Notes: generated by a model from the sequence alone, not told the origin. Shown: positions 52,035 to 60,273, counted from the stretch's first letter. The stretch: 60,610 nt of DNA from Oligoflexus sp. (GCA_014377445.1 JACMPP010000022.1:1-60610), one strand, 5' to 3'. Made by a program: numbers and translations.

Positions 52035-52964
52035 ATGCCTATTAGCCTTCTGCGACCCTATATCCTGCTTTGCAGCCTTGCCTTGAGTAGCCCCATGGCC
52101 ACCGCGGACCCCGGAGCGAAGATATCGAATATTGAATTGGCCATACAAGAAATCTGGTCGGTTCCCCTCACAGAAATATCCGGCGCAAGTCTCCATGAGA
52201 AATCACTTTACCTTGCTTCCGATAACAGCCGCAACTTTCTCCGAATCCCATCCGCCGGATCGACCAGCAAAGATCTTGATCTCGGCAAGGCCGAGGAGAT
52301 AAAGGTCAAAGAGAAAGACGGACAAAAGCTCAGCAAGAAGTCGCAGTGGGAAGGCCTGGCTATCGACAAGGCCGGATCGATTTTTGCCATCAAGGAAAGC
52401 GACGATGTGATTTTTCAATTCACGAATGACAGCCAGCACCGACGGAGCTATCAACTGACTGTCTTCGACCAACGCTCGCACAAGACCAAAGGGTACGAAG
52501 GTCTTCTTCTCCTGAAAAAATCCCATATCCTGCTGGCTCTCAGCAAAGACACGATACTTGTGGAATTTGGCCCAAAAGGAGACAGCCCCCTTGGCTTGAG
52601 TCGCGATTCAATCCTTGCCAGTAGCGAATCATTCACCGATCCTGCCAGCGACGAACTCTACCCTCTCGCCCACTGGCGCCTCGCCTCTCCCGGTCAATGC
52701 CAGCTCAGCGACCTTGCGTTGGACAGCGAAGGCAAGCCGCTCGCACTATTGAAAACCTGCTCGAAAATTATTCGAATTCCTCAGCTCGATCCCTCTCTAA
52801 ATGTTTTTACCCCTGAGCAAAGTTGGTCCCTTCCGGACGAACTCGATCACGCAGAAGCCCTGTTGACTGCCGCACCCAACGGTTTCCTCGTGGCGATCGA
52901 TCAAAAGTCCGAGAAAAAGAACCTCTTTTGGCTCGTACCGAAGACTAAGGCGGCGAAGCCCTAA
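52035..52964 (+). CDS. Exported SdiA-regulated-like beta-propeller protein
   Basis: The 309-residue protein has a Sec signal ending near ATADP. Its beta-strand segments resemble the SdiA-regulated/esterase-like propeller fold: VPLTEISGASLHEKSLYLASDNSRNFLRI, WEGLAIDKAGSIFAIKESDDVIFQF, KGYEGLLLLKKSHILLALSKD and LSDLALDSEGKPLALL. Such proteins are thought to bind or sense metal, calcium or nucleotides in the periplasm; no catalytic residues are clear. GGAGCCCTTCTT sets the ATG at 52035. It shares a divergent region with the cysteine-rich CWC gene. Confidence 0.7.
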   Translation: MPISLLRPYILLCSLALSSPMATADPGAKISNIELAIQEIWSVPLTEISGASLHEKSLYLASDNSRNFLRIPSAGSTSKDLDLGKAEEIKVKEKDGQKLSKKSQWEGLAIDKAGSIFAIKESDDVIFQFTNDSQHRRSYQLTVFDQRSHKTKGYEGLLLLKKSHILLALSKDTILVEFGPKGDSPLGLSRDSILASSESFTDPASDELYPLAHWRLASPGQCQLSDLALDSEGKPLALLKTCSKIIRIPQLDPSLNVFTPEQSWSLPDELDHAEALLTAAPNGFLVAIDQKSEKKNLFWLVPKTKAAKP

Positions 52965-53088
52965 ATCCTTTAACCATCCGGGCAAATCAAGCCTTGGCAC
53001 GACAAGTGGTTGACCGCTGCACCTTTGCTTTTTACACTGGAGTTACCTGCCAAAAAAGGATAACTCCGATGTCAAAACTCGAACGAAC
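52965..53088. other. Intergenic region with strong hairpin
   Basis: A stem of GGAGTTA/TAACTCC with an inner CCT/AGG pair (53039-53067, one bulge) stands out. It covers the AAAAGGA site in front of the ATG at 53069. It could be a translation-blocking hairpin, a transposon-end relic or a terminator of the gene at 52035-52964. No T-run follows. Confidence 0.45.
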
Positions 53089-53134
53089 CTATAAACCCGT
53101 TGCCGTTTTGTTTCGCGAAGGCGATCCGATATAA
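53069..53134 (+). pseudogene. 5' fragment of a truncated gene
   Basis: AAGGATAACTCCG precedes the ATG at 53069. The frame reads MSKLERTYKPVAVLFREG and then stops at TAA 53132. A good ribosome site and coding-like first 15 residues, followed by an abrupt end, suggest the start of a gene whose remainder was deleted. It converges on the truncated fragment at 53089-53403. The product is not recognised. Confidence 0.35.
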
Positions 53135-53403
53135 ACGTTGCCTTCAGGACCAACGACAGGAGAACTGAAGATCCCTTTGGCCGCTTTATAAGACCAAACC
53201 TGAGCTGAGCTTATGGTAGGCCCTTGTGATTTGCTTCCATTTTGCTCCATATTGCCACGGAATTTAGGCCAGGAACTTTCAAATAAAACGGATGAAGTTG
53301 AAGAAGATTTGCCTTGGGCCTTTACCTGACCTGTTAGCTCGCAGCTAGTCAGAGCGGTGGCCAAGGTTAGAATGGTAGCTAGAGGATTCGCTAAGTATCT
53401 CAT
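53089..53403 (-). pseudogene. Truncated BamB/PQQ-repeat-like lipoprotein
   Basis: The 104-residue frame begins with a lipoprotein signal (ATALTSC) and the opening blade of a PQQ-repeat beta-propeller: SSWPKFRGNMEQNG, VWSYKAAKGIFSSPVVG, and GNVYIGS. After the GS the family continues for several hundred residues, but here the frame turns to SRNKTATGL and stops. So it appears to be the N-terminal remnant of an outer-membrane-assembly or outer-membrane-bound propeller protein. It might still make an exported 80-residue peptide. The break point is near 53125. Confidence 0.6.
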
Positions 53404-53496
53404 AGTATAACCTTATGAAACTTTGAACTCTAATGTTTGGTTTTTGCTTTCTTACGGCTTCAATCTCTATCCTCCGCATGGAAGTTACCACGAAAA

Positions 53497-53522
53497 AAGG
53501 CCGAGACAACGCCTCGGCCTTA
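53497..53522 (-). terminator. Terminator of the lemA-TPM operon
   Basis: AAGGCCGAG/CTCGGCCTT (53497-53505, 53513-53521) with a seven-base loop is followed on the minus strand by six T (53498-53493). It lies 27 bases after the end of the TPM gene. Confidence 0.8.
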
Positions 53523-53548
53523 CCATCATTTTTAAAGAAAACCTGTTG

Positions 53549-54211
53549 TCAGTCGACGATTCGAAGATAGTCCTTCAACTCGTTCAGATCACCCGTCTGA
53601 ATCGGAATATGCTTAGCCAGAATATCCGCACTCAGAGCGATCGCCTGAGCATATCCCTTCGCGAGTTGCCCTTCCTTCGCGCCTTGCACCAAAGCCTGCG
53701 CCACGTCCTTGAAAACGGTCGGCTGGCAATGCTTGGCAATGCCCTCGTCAGCCAAGACGAAGGCCTGACGCTCCCGCCAGGATATGAAGAGAAGGATCCC
53801 TGTGCTGCCCGTCGTGTGGTTGAGCTTGGCCTCGTAAAATTCGAGAAGGGCGCGTTGCTGCACCTGTCTTCGCTTTTCATAGCGAGGAGTAAGAACCATC
53901 TGCCCTAAGCGACTCATACCGAAGGCGAAGCCGCCGCCGACCGCCGCTGCGAAAAGCGCCAACCAAAACCAGACGCTGGTATAGTCCGACAAATCATAGA
54001 GCCAAAAACCATGCTTGAGCGCCAGAACTAAAAATCCGGCGATAAAAACCGCCAGAAGAGGCGCGGATGCATTGATCGTGGAGCCCTGAACGATCAGAGG
54101 CACGATTTCCCCTGCCGTCTTTTTCTCAGCTTCTTTAACGGATTTTTCGATGAGATCTGCACCTGTTTGATCGAGCGCACTCGAAAGCCAGCTTGGAATT
54201 TTAATTACCAT
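53549..54211 (-). CDS. TPM-domain membrane protein
   Basis: The 220-residue protein has two central membrane spans (LLAVFIAGFLVLALKHGFWLY and VWFWLALFAAAVGGGFAFGM). A TPM fold lies after them (GSTGILLFISWRERQAFVLADEGIAK). The N-terminal helix carries ADLIEKSVKEAEKKTAGEIVPLIVQG, a TPM-type start. TPM domains in bacteria and plants are linked to membrane-protein repair and acid phosphatase activity. Overlaps the previous TPM gene by seven bases and is last in lemA-TPM-TPM. The two TPM proteins probably act together at the inner membrane. Confidence 0.83.
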   Translation of the reverse strand: MVIKIPSWLSSALDQTGADLIEKSVKEAEKKTAGEIVPLIVQGSTINASAPLLAVFIAGFLVLALKHGFWLYDLSDYTSVWFWLALFAAAVGGGFAFGMSRLGQMVLTPRYEKRRQVQQRALLEFYEAKLNHTTGSTGILLFISWRERQAFVLADEGIAKHCQPTVFKDVAQALVQGAKEGQLAKGYAQAIALSADILAKHIPIQTGDLNELKDYLRIVD

Positions 54212-54978
54212 TCGCCTGATGCTCCTCCGCCCGAAAATCCGCCACCGCCGCCACCAAAGCCGCCGCTGCTGCCACCTCCGCCGCCACCGAATCCACCACC
54301 GGCTCCAAAGCCACCGATAAATCCGCCAGCTAAACCGCTACCAAATCCGCCCCCGCGTCCACCGCGACGGTTCGAAATTAGTACGATAATGACAAAAATA
54401 ATGAAGAAAATAATGGGAAAGCCGTGCTGGCCTCCACCACTTCGTGAATGGCGAACCTGTTTCCGTTCGCCTTGCGACATGACAAAGCCTGGATCGGTCA
54501 GGGCCACGATACCCGCAACCCCTGTGACGATCCCGCTGTCGTAATCACCGCTTTTGAAAAGTGGCGTTATGCCTTGGCGAACGATCCGGCTCGACTGGAC
54601 ATCGGTTAAAACGCCTTCATTCCCCTGGCCAACCTCGATCCTAAGCTTGTGCTCCTCAACAGCGACCACGAGGAGAACCCCGTTATCCTTCGCCTCGGTC
54701 GCAAGCTTCCACTCGGTCGCTACACGAATCGAATAAGACTCGATCTCGTCCCCATCCAGCTTTGGAATGATCAAAACAGCGATCTGGCTGCCGCCCGATT
54801 CCTTCAGCCGCCGGAGTTCTTCATTCAGATAGCGAACAGTTTGGGGCTGCAAAATGCCTGCCGTATCCATAACCGGATCGGTCAACGCCGGAATCGCCGG
54901 CGCTGCCTTGAGACAGGGCAATCCCAGAAAGTTTAAGCAAAAGAGGGTCGCGATGGTGATCGCGAACTTTCGCATCAT
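54205..54978 (-). CDS. TPM-domain protein with Gly-rich tail (YgcG-type)
   Basis: The 257-residue protein has a Sec signal (MRKFAITIATLFCLNFLGLPCLKA) and a periplasmic TPM domain at about 30-165: DPVMDTAGILQPQTVRYLNEELRRL, SGGSQIAVLIIPKLDG, NGVLLVVAVEEHKLRIEVG. A membrane span follows (FPIIFFIIFVIIVLISN), then a tail made almost only of Gly, Ser and Phe (FGGGGGGSSGGFGGG). The same layout is found in YgcG-type proteins next to LemA genes. Start overlaps the lemA stop (ATGA). The Gly-rich tail may be a scaffold or low-complexity interaction region. Confidence 0.87.
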   Translation of the reverse strand: MMRKFAITIATLFCLNFLGLPCLKAAPAIPALTDPVMDTAGILQPQTVRYLNEELRRLKESGGSQIAVLIIPKLDGDEIESYSIRVATEWKLATEAKDNGVLLVVAVEEHKLRIEVGQGNEGVLTDVQSSRIVRQGITPLFKSGDYDSGIVTGVAGIVALTDPGFVMSQGERKQVRHSRSGGGQHGFPIIFFIIFVIIVLISNRRGGRGGGFGSGLAGGFIGGFGAGGGFGGGGGGSSGGFGGGGGGFSGGGASGEW

Positions 54979-55583
54979 TTGAATTCAACTTTGGGAGCTG
55001 TTTCAATTTGGGCTTTCTCGGCTTCGTCCACAGTCCACTGAGGCATCTTCTCAAAGTGGTAGTAGAAGGAGTTGGTAAAGCTGGTGGGCGGAACTGTGAT
55101 CAGATCGTTAAAGCCCTTGATCGACTCAATGTAACGCTGACGGGCGATTGTGATACGGTTCTCAGTGCCTTCCAATTGAGCGGAAAGATCTCTAAAGTTT
55201 TCGTTCGCCTTCAGATCCGGATATTTTTCAGACACCACCATCAACCGGCCGAGAGCTTGGCTCAATTGACCTTGGGCGGCCATATACTCTTTGAGTTTCT
55301 CGGGCGAAAGGCTGCCTGCATCCACATTCACTGATGTGGCTTTGGCACGGGCTTCCGTGACTTTTGTCAAAGTGTCTTGTTCGTGAGCCGCGTAGCCTTT
55401 GACCACGTTCACAAGATTTGGGATCAAATCAGAGCGTCTTTTGTACTGGTTAGTAGTTTCAGCCAGTGCGGCCTCAACCCCGTTTTTAGCTTGGGGAATA
55501 GACTGAAGTCCGCAGGATGTAAGCATGCTGCTGAGCAACAGAAGGGATAAACCAAAACGGAAGCCAATAGACAGCTTTTTCAT
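54975..55583 (-). CDS. lemA: LemA family lipoprotein
   Basis: The 202-residue protein has a signal ending at the lipobox MLTSC (Cys24). The helical LemA domain follows (VEAALAETTNQYKRRSDLIPNLVNVVKGYAAHEQDTLTKVTEARAKA, KENPDLKANENFRDLSAQLEGTENRI-type region, YNRTVPTTFTNSF-type region as SFTNSFYYHFEKMPQW). LemA proteins are membrane-associated coiled-coil proteins often encoded with TPM and YgcG partners. AAAGGAG sets the ATG at 55583. First gene of the three-gene operon. Confidence 0.9.
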   Translation of the reverse strand: MKKLSIGFRFGLSLLLLSSMLTSCGLQSIPQAKNGVEAALAETTNQYKRRSDLIPNLVNVVKGYAAHEQDTLTKVTEARAKATSVNVDAGSLSPEKLKEYMAAQGQLSQALGRLMVVSEKYPDLKANENFRDLSAQLEGTENRITIARQRYIESIKGFNDLITVPPTSFTNSFYYHFEKMPQWTVDEAEKAQIETAPKVEFK

Positions 55584-55680
55584 AGATCGAACTCCTTTGG
55601 AAGAAGGCGCGCAGCTTTAGGCAGCACCTGCATAGTGCCTAGAGCTTAACCCAACTATCATAGGAAGCAATTAAGAATGG

Positions 55681-56271
55681 TCAGTAGGAGATAAAGGAAA
55701 AGGTATCGGAAGCTTCTGAAGAGTTGATGGCCGTTGGCCTTGGCGTCAAATGACCGAGTGATTGGCCAAAGATTATATCCTTTTCGCCCGTGACTTGAAC
55801 GACATCCCGGTACTCAATTCTTTGCGTGGCAAAACTGAGGCAGGCGCCCGCTGTATTCCCTAAAACATTCCTCTCCTGATCGAGTGTCCAATCATCTAGG
55901 CCGCAGAGTTTAATAGTATTCCAGAGTGTCACGCCTTCGGCGGTCTGCGCGGTCACGTGCACATCGGCTATAAACATATCGATATTGAAGACATTGATCT
56001 CATTTCGCACCTCGAGAGAGAAATCCCCACGATGCTTGACCTCACCGGCCAGCTCCTGGCAGTCTGCATCACGAAAATACTGCTGCCTGCGCAGCACAGT
56101 ATGATTATCAAGAAAATGGTATTGGATCTGAATGGACGGCAAAGCACCTGCTAGGGGCAGGCATGCGCTCCCCCACTTGCCACCGATGATCGAACGCGAA
56201 CTTTCGTCGTTCGATTGCCGGCAGCTTGCTGCGGCGCATAGAAACCAAATAATAAGCGACAGACGCTGCAT
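55681..56271 (-). CDS. Putative lipoprotein of unknown function
   Basis: The 196-residue protein has a signal ending with the lipobox AAASC. The body is beta-rich with several Cys (KWGSACLPL, DADCQELAG, IKLCGLDDW, TAGACLSFA), probably disulfide-bonded in the periplasm. The pattern of tests (WGSACLP, QYHFLDN, FRDADCQELAG) resembles small secreted lipocalin-like or META-type hypotheticals, but I do not recognise a family. I use the ATG at 56271; a GTG four codons earlier is also possible. It lies just after murA on the same strand with a 19-base gap. Confidence 0.7.
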   Translation of the reverse strand: MQRLSLIIWFLCAAASCRQSNDESSRSIIGGKWGSACLPLAGALPSIQIQYHFLDNHTVLRRQQYFRDADCQELAGEVKHRGDFSLEVRNEINVFNIDMFIADVHVTAQTAEGVTLWNTIKLCGLDDWTLDQERNVLGNTAGACLSFATQRIEYRDVVQVTGEKDIIFGQSLGHLTPRPTAINSSEASDTFSFISY

Positions 56272-56289
56272 AGGCAATCCCACTCACAA

Positions 56290-57624
56290 CTATTGATCAA
56301 TGATCTCGATATCGCCACCCATAGCCTGAAGCTTGGGCACGAGATTATCGTATTTTCGAGTCACTTCGTGGAAGTTGGTGAGATGGGTCACACCCGTCGC
56401 CACCAAACCGGCTATCACGAGGCACTTGCCCGCGCGAATATCGGTAGGCAAAGCGAAATCGCGGCCATGGAGAGGAGTCCCCCCCTGGATTATCGCGGAA
56501 TGGATAAAGTTGGTGTTACGGAAACGGCAGGACGATTCCCCGAGACATTTGCTCGTGACCGTGATCTTCGCGCCCATATCATTTAGAAAGGAGGAGTATC
56601 CGAGGCGCTCTTCGAAGACGGTTTCATGGAGAATGCTGATGCCTTCCGCCTGCGTGAGAAGAACCATATACGCCTGCTGCCAGTCGGTCATGAATCCTGG
56701 ATGGACCTCGACTTCAATATGCGTTCCCCGCAAGCGCCCGGTGGGCGCTTTGACGAAAATACCTTTGGAATTGACGGTAAACTCCCCGCCCATGCGCTGG
56801 ATAAAATTCAAAAAGCCGTAGACCGGACCGTGATCCACACCTTCCAGCAGAACATCGCCACCGGTCGCCAATGCAGCACAGGCGAAGGATACCGCCTGGT
56901 TCCGGTCGAACATGCAACGCATCTCACAGCCCTTGAGCTTGTCGACGCCTTGAATGATAAAGGTCCGGTTGGGAGTCTGCGTGATGTCAGCGCCCATTTT
57001 CTGCAGCATTTTGCACAGTTCGATGATCTCAGGCTCAACCGCCGCGTTTTCGATAATGGTTCGGCCGCGGGCACGCGCGGCTGAGATCAACAGGCTTTCG
57101 GTGGTCATCACGGAAGGAAAGGGCATCACGATATGAGCCCCATGCAGCCCATGCTCATCGACGGAAAGATGATATTGATTGCCCACCTGCTCGACGTGAG
57201 CGCCCATTTTAGCGAGACCATCGACATGGAAGTTGACCGGTCTCTTGCCAATTTTATCGCCGCCTAGAGCGCCGAAGAAACTGACTTTGCCTAGGCGCTG
57301 AAGCAAAGGCCCGGCGCAGAGCACCGCGATCCGATTCTTGCGACAGAGCTCTTCGGGAATAACCCATTTATCAACGCCTTTAGCGCAGACTTCAATGACA
57401 TCGGTATCCAGGATCTTGACGCTGCCACCAAGGAATTGGAAGAGATTCTCAACGATTTTCCGTTCGTCGACGTCGGGAGCGCCTTTGATGAGGACGGGCT
57501 CGTCGGTAACCAGAGCGGCGATAATCGCTTTGGTTACCTGGTTGGAGCTACCCGCGATGGATATCTCCCCTTTGGTTAATTTCTTTCCACCCGTAATGCG
57601 GAGCCGCTGAGCTGGCTTCTGCAT
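56290..57624 (-). CDS. MurA-like enolpyruvyl transferase with altered active site
   Basis: The 444-residue protein follows the two-domain inside-out barrel of UDP-GlcNAc enolpyruvyl transferase (MurA), which starts peptidoglycan precursor synthesis. Kept residues are Arg98 (E. coli Arg91), Arg128 in GKRPVNFH (Arg120), Asp in MTDWQQA (Asp305), Arg in TDIRAGKC (Arg371) and Arg in TRKYDNL (Arg397). Two residues differ. The catalytic Lys22 of the GAKN motif is Ser (GSSN, residues 25-28), and Cys115 is Asp123 (ALGGDKIG). Asp at the latter position is known in naturally fosfomycin-resistant MurA enzymes, but loss of the Lys is not. It may be a paralogue with another substrate. AAGGAGAGG sets the start; era lies 83 bases upstream. 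Confidence 0.85.
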   Translation of the reverse strand: MQKPAQRLRITGGKKLTKGEISIAGSSNQVTKAIIAALVTDEPVLIKGAPDVDERKIVENLFQFLGGSVKILDTDVIEVCAKGVDKWVIPEELCRKNRIAVLCAGPLLQRLGKVSFFGALGGDKIGKRPVNFHVDGLAKMGAHVEQVGNQYHLSVDEHGLHGAHIVMPFPSVMTTESLLISAARARGRTIIENAAVEPEIIELCKMLQKMGADITQTPNRTFIIQGVDKLKGCEMRCMFDRNQAVSFACAALATGGDVLLEGVDHGPVYGFLNFIQRMGGEFTVNSKGIFVKAPTGRLRGTHIEVEVHPGFMTDWQQAYMVLLTQAEGISILHETVFEERLGYSSFLNDMGAKITVTSKCLGESSCRFRNTNFIHSAIIQGGTPLHGRDFALPTDIRAGKCLVIAGLVATGVTHLTNFHEVTRKYDNLVPKLQAMGGDIEIIDQ

Positions 57625-57707
57625 GAACCTCTCCTTGTGTTCGAAGCTGAAGAAAACCTGGGAACGGTAACGGAATCGAGTGAAATCCTGAGCTCTCGGG
57701 CGAGAGC

Positions 57708-58667
57708 TTAGATGCGCTGCTCGTCAAAAACTTCGAATTCTGCATAATCCGAAACCGAAGTCGGATTATTCACCCAATCCGCATCGACTGTGACTTCAAG
57801 TTCAAGGAAGACCTTTTGCTCAAAGTGCTTCTCAAGGCTCTGGCGCGATTTGCTGCCAAGCTCTTTAATCTTCGAGCCCCCTTTGCCAACCACAATTCCT
57901 TTGTGTTGCATGCGGCCGACGACGATCAAAGCATCGATACAGACGATTCCAGGGTTGAATACTATAGTATCAACCTTAACGGCCAGATGGTAAGGCAATT
58001 CCGCGCCGAGACAGCGGAAAGCCTGCTCCCGAATCAATTCTGAGCAGACGAACTTTTGCGAGCGGTCGGTCAGGTCATCGGCTGGATAGAGCCAAGGACC
58101 TTCCGGGAGCTTCGATGTGACGATAGAAAGGATCTCTTCGAGAGTCTCTTTGCGCTTGGCCGAGATGAGGAAGGGATGATCGCCCAACAAACGGGCAGCC
58201 GCGACCGGACCCACTTCTTCTTTGGCTGAAGCCATCATCTGTTCGCAACGCAGGATAGGGCTGTCGAGAACTTCCCGTTTCACCTTATCGGTTTTGTTGA
58301 GACAGAGGAGAACGGGACCCTGAGCTGACTTCAAGACGCTCTTGAAGAACTCGTAATCGGGCTCGAAGCTCTCTTCTTCCGCATCGAGAAGATAGATAAC
58401 GCAATCCGCTTGATCGAGAACCGACCAGGCGGCTTTATTCATAAGAGAGTTAAGCGCAACCTTTTTAACGGTGCGATGGATACCGGGGGTATCGAGGAAG
58501 AGCATTTGGACGTTGTCCTGGATACGAATACCAAGGATACGAGCCCGTGTCGTTTGGGGTTTGTTACTGACACCCGCAATTTTCTGACCAACCAGGGTGT
58601 TGAGAAGCGAACTTTTGCCCGCATTGGGACGTCCAAGTATCGCGATATAGCCGCACTTCTGGGTCAT
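57708..58667 (-). CDS. era: GTPase Era
   Basis: The 319-residue essential GTPase binds the 3' end of 16S rRNA and aids 30S ribosome maturation. The G domain has G1 GRPNAGKSS (residues 12-20), G2 PQTTRARILG, G3 DTPGI, G4 NKTDK and G5 SAKRKE. The C-terminal KH domain (LPYHLAVKVDTIVFNPGIVCIDALIVVGRMQHKGIVVGKGGSKIKELG) carries the GKGGSKIK RNA-binding loop. The length is normal. AAGAGGTATATT sets the ATG at 58667. The downstream murA-like gene is on the same strand and may share its promoter. Confidence 0.96.
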   Translation of the reverse strand: MTQKCGYIAILGRPNAGKSSLLNTLVGQKIAGVSNKPQTTRARILGIRIQDNVQMLFLDTPGIHRTVKKVALNSLMNKAAWSVLDQADCVIYLLDAEEESFEPDYEFFKSVLKSAQGPVLLCLNKTDKVKREVLDSPILRCEQMMASAKEEVGPVAAARLLGDHPFLISAKRKETLEEILSIVTSKLPEGPWLYPADDLTDRSQKFVCSELIREQAFRCLGAELPYHLAVKVDTIVFNPGIVCIDALIVVGRMQHKGIVVGKGGSKIKELGSKSRQSLEKHFEQKVFLELEVTVDADWVNNPTSVSDYAEFEVFDEQRI

Positions 58668-58943
58668 AATATACCTCTTGTCTGGAAACTGAAACGAGCC
58701 AGAGAATGCCTCCGTTGCTCTGATTTGGCAAGAGGCAAACAGCGCCCGAGCGACTTAGTTACCCGATAAATTACTGGGAAATGACAAGCAGAGGCGCAAG
58801 CCAAGACAACTTGACCCTCCTGGGCCCACGAGGGACTAATCGGCCGCTTTTCTCCCGGATTTGAGTATTATCACCCAGACGGACTACCGCTTGGAAGGAA
58901 ATGTCTCAAAATGCAGCCCAATAAATTTATCGGAAATTCAGTT
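58668..58943. other. Intergenic region between era and barrel gene
   Basis: These genes diverge, and I see no gene or repeat in this part. A GGGCCCACGAGGG stretch near 58825 is GC-rich, but no convincing dyad with neighbours was found. Confidence 0.4.
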
Positions 58944-58972
58944 TTTACTTCAATGAAAATTTGTTTTAGAAT
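58944..58972 (+). promoter_or_regulatory. Sigma70-like promoter for barrel gene
   Basis: TTTACT at 58944-58949, a 17-base spacer, and TAGAAT at 58967-58972 fit a housekeeping promoter about 50 bases before the ATG at 59024. The region is A/T-rich. Confidence 0.45.
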
Positions 58973-59023
58973 TATTGTGAACGCTCATTCGGAAATCGTT
59001 TTTTACTTTAGCAGGAAGCGCAC

Positions 59024-59728
59024 ATGTCGAATCGATTGTTAAAAGCTGGTCTGGTCTTCTCTACTCTTGTTCCTACTTTTCTCGCAGCGGGCGTGGCTAA
59101 GGCTGCAGAATCCGCAACCGTCTTTTGGGTGGATCATGACATCCTCACCTGGAGTCAGACCAAAAGCAAACCGGACACAGGTTCGAGCAGCAAGAGCAGC
59201 AACCTCGTCACGACACCAAACAATGCGACTATCGGTATTTTTTGGTCTGACTACGGTGTCTACGTTACCCCGGGAGTGGCAGGCGGAACCGTGGGCCTTA
59301 GTTATTATCCTCAAAAGGATTTGGAAGTCGGTGTCCTGCTAGGAACTGCCAATTCCAAAAATGAAGACCTGGCGGGCGGCACTCAAACGGTCGAAAGCAA
59401 ACGCGACAGTTATGGTCTCTTCGGAACTTACTACTTACCTGTCCATACCAACGGGACTCTTGAATTCAGTCTGAGCTACCTCCATTCCGATGGCAAAGAC
59501 ACGACCGAAACAACCACAGGTGCGACGACTACGACCGTCACCACGCTTGACAGCAAAACCAATGGCTTTACGCTCCTCGCTCAATATGCCCTTCAGATCG
59601 CGCCGCATTTCAACTATGTGCCAGGCATTGCGATTGCTTCGAACACCACGAAGGACAGCACCACCGACAACAAAAACAAGTCGAATGGCCTGACTTTGAA
59701 CATCGTTCATTTCCGCTATGTATTTTGA
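59024..59728 (+). CDS. Small outer-membrane beta-barrel candidate
   Basis: The 234-residue protein has a Sec signal ending in AAGVAKAAE. The mature chain alternates polar and hydrophobic residues in short strands (TIGIFWSDYGVYVTP, GTVGLSYYPQKDLEVGVLLG, YGLFGTYYLPVHTNGTLEFSLSYLHSDG, GFTLLAQYALQIAP). It ends in FRYVF, a final aromatic that outer-membrane barrels use for assembly by BAM. Thr/Ser-rich loops are probably exposed. About eight strands fit a small barrel. It has its own promoter and terminator, so it is likely monocistronic and abundant. Function is unknown. Confidence 0.75.
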   Translation: MSNRLLKAGLVFSTLVPTFLAAGVAKAAESATVFWVDHDILTWSQTKSKPDTGSSSKSSNLVTTPNNATIGIFWSDYGVYVTPGVAGGTVGLSYYPQKDLEVGVLLGTANSKNEDLAGGTQTVESKRDSYGLFGTYYLPVHTNGTLEFSLSYLHSDGKDTTETTTGATTTTVTTLDSKTNGFTLLAQYALQIAPHFNYVPGIAIASNTTKDSTTDNKNKSNGLTLNIVHFRYVF

Positions 59729-59786
59729 TTTGAGATGGGGCCGACCTAAGATTTCCTTGATCTCTTAGGGATCTCAGTCACCAAAA

Positions 59787-59824
59787 AGGAGCGAGGAGTC
59801 CTACTCTCTCGCTCCTCTTTTTTT
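59787..59824. terminator. Bidirectional terminator
   Basis: A 9-bp stem AGGAGCGAG/CTCGCTCCT (59787-59795, 59808-59816) carries an inner GAG/CTC. It is followed by seven T (59818-59824) on the plus strand and preceded by five A, which are five T on the minus strand. It can serve the barrel gene and the convergent pentapeptide gene. Confidence 0.8.
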
Positions 59825-59832
59825 CCGTTTCT

Positions 59833-60126
59833 TTAATAATCAAAAACAATATCGAGCTGATAAAGCATCGACTTGGCATCGGGCAGACTCATCCTCGTCT
59901 GCTTGAAGATGTTCTCTGTTGGATGAATCGTGTAGTTCGACGCGCCGCACAAATCCGTCTTCATCAAATTTGTCTTGAAGAACCGGCTCCCTTTAAAATC
60001 CGTCATCTGACAATTCGCTTCGGAAAGCTTTGCCTCAGTCAGATCCAGTTCGTGAGTCACAGAATTCCTGATCACGGCCATTGATCTCTTCAAAGATTTC
60101 ATCATAAAATTCTTTGGCGATGTCAA
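59833..60126 (-). CDS. Pentapeptide-repeat protein, probably 5'-truncated
   Basis: The frame of up to 97 residues holds about seven pentapeptide units (LDLTE AKLSE ANCQM TDFKG SRFFK TNLMK TDLCG). The tail is SNYTIHPTENIFKQTRMSLPDAKSMLYQLDI, typical of the C-terminus of Qnr/McbG-like DNA-mimic proteins of about 200 residues. So the N-terminal half is missing. Upstream the frame is blocked by a TAG just before the TTG-start region, and no ribosome site is strong; an ATG-ATG near residue 8 is possible. It could be a small intact protein, but a decayed fragment is more likely. It lies beside the CopA-type gene, in the opposite direction. Confidence 0.5.
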   Translation of the reverse strand: MTSPKNFMMKSLKRSMAVIRNSVTHELDLTEAKLSEANCQMTDFKGSRFFKTNLMKTDLCGASNYTIHPTENIFKQTRMSLPDAKSMLYQLDIVFDY

Positions 60127-60189
60127 ATAAACTCAATATCGAATCCTATCTATCTGTAAATACTTCTTATTTCATCTGATGAACAACTT

Positions 60190-60217
60190 TTGAATTCCGC
60201 TTCGATTTTGTTATGAT
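60190..60217 (+). promoter_or_regulatory. Sigma70-like promoter for CopA gene, with dyad
   Basis: TTGAAT at 60190-60195, a 16-base spacer and TATGAT at 60212-60217 lie about 57 bases before the TTG start. CGAGG/CCTCG (60220-60224 and 60233-60237) follows just downstream and would overlap the transcript start, so a repressor site is possible. Whether it responds to metal is unknown. Confidence 0.45.
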
Positions 60218-60273
60218 GACGAGGTCATTGAGCCTCGAAAAGAGCTTATAATCTTGCCCAAAAGAGTAACCCA

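Noticed and set aside
51918..52196. N-terminal extension of the cysteine-rich CWC frame
   Set aside because: It is antisense to the signal-peptide region of the 52035-52964 gene, and the short GTG start has a better ribosome site and family-like length.
53423..53908. Plus-strand 161-residue frame
   Set aside because: It crosses the operon terminator and is antisense to the TPM gene.
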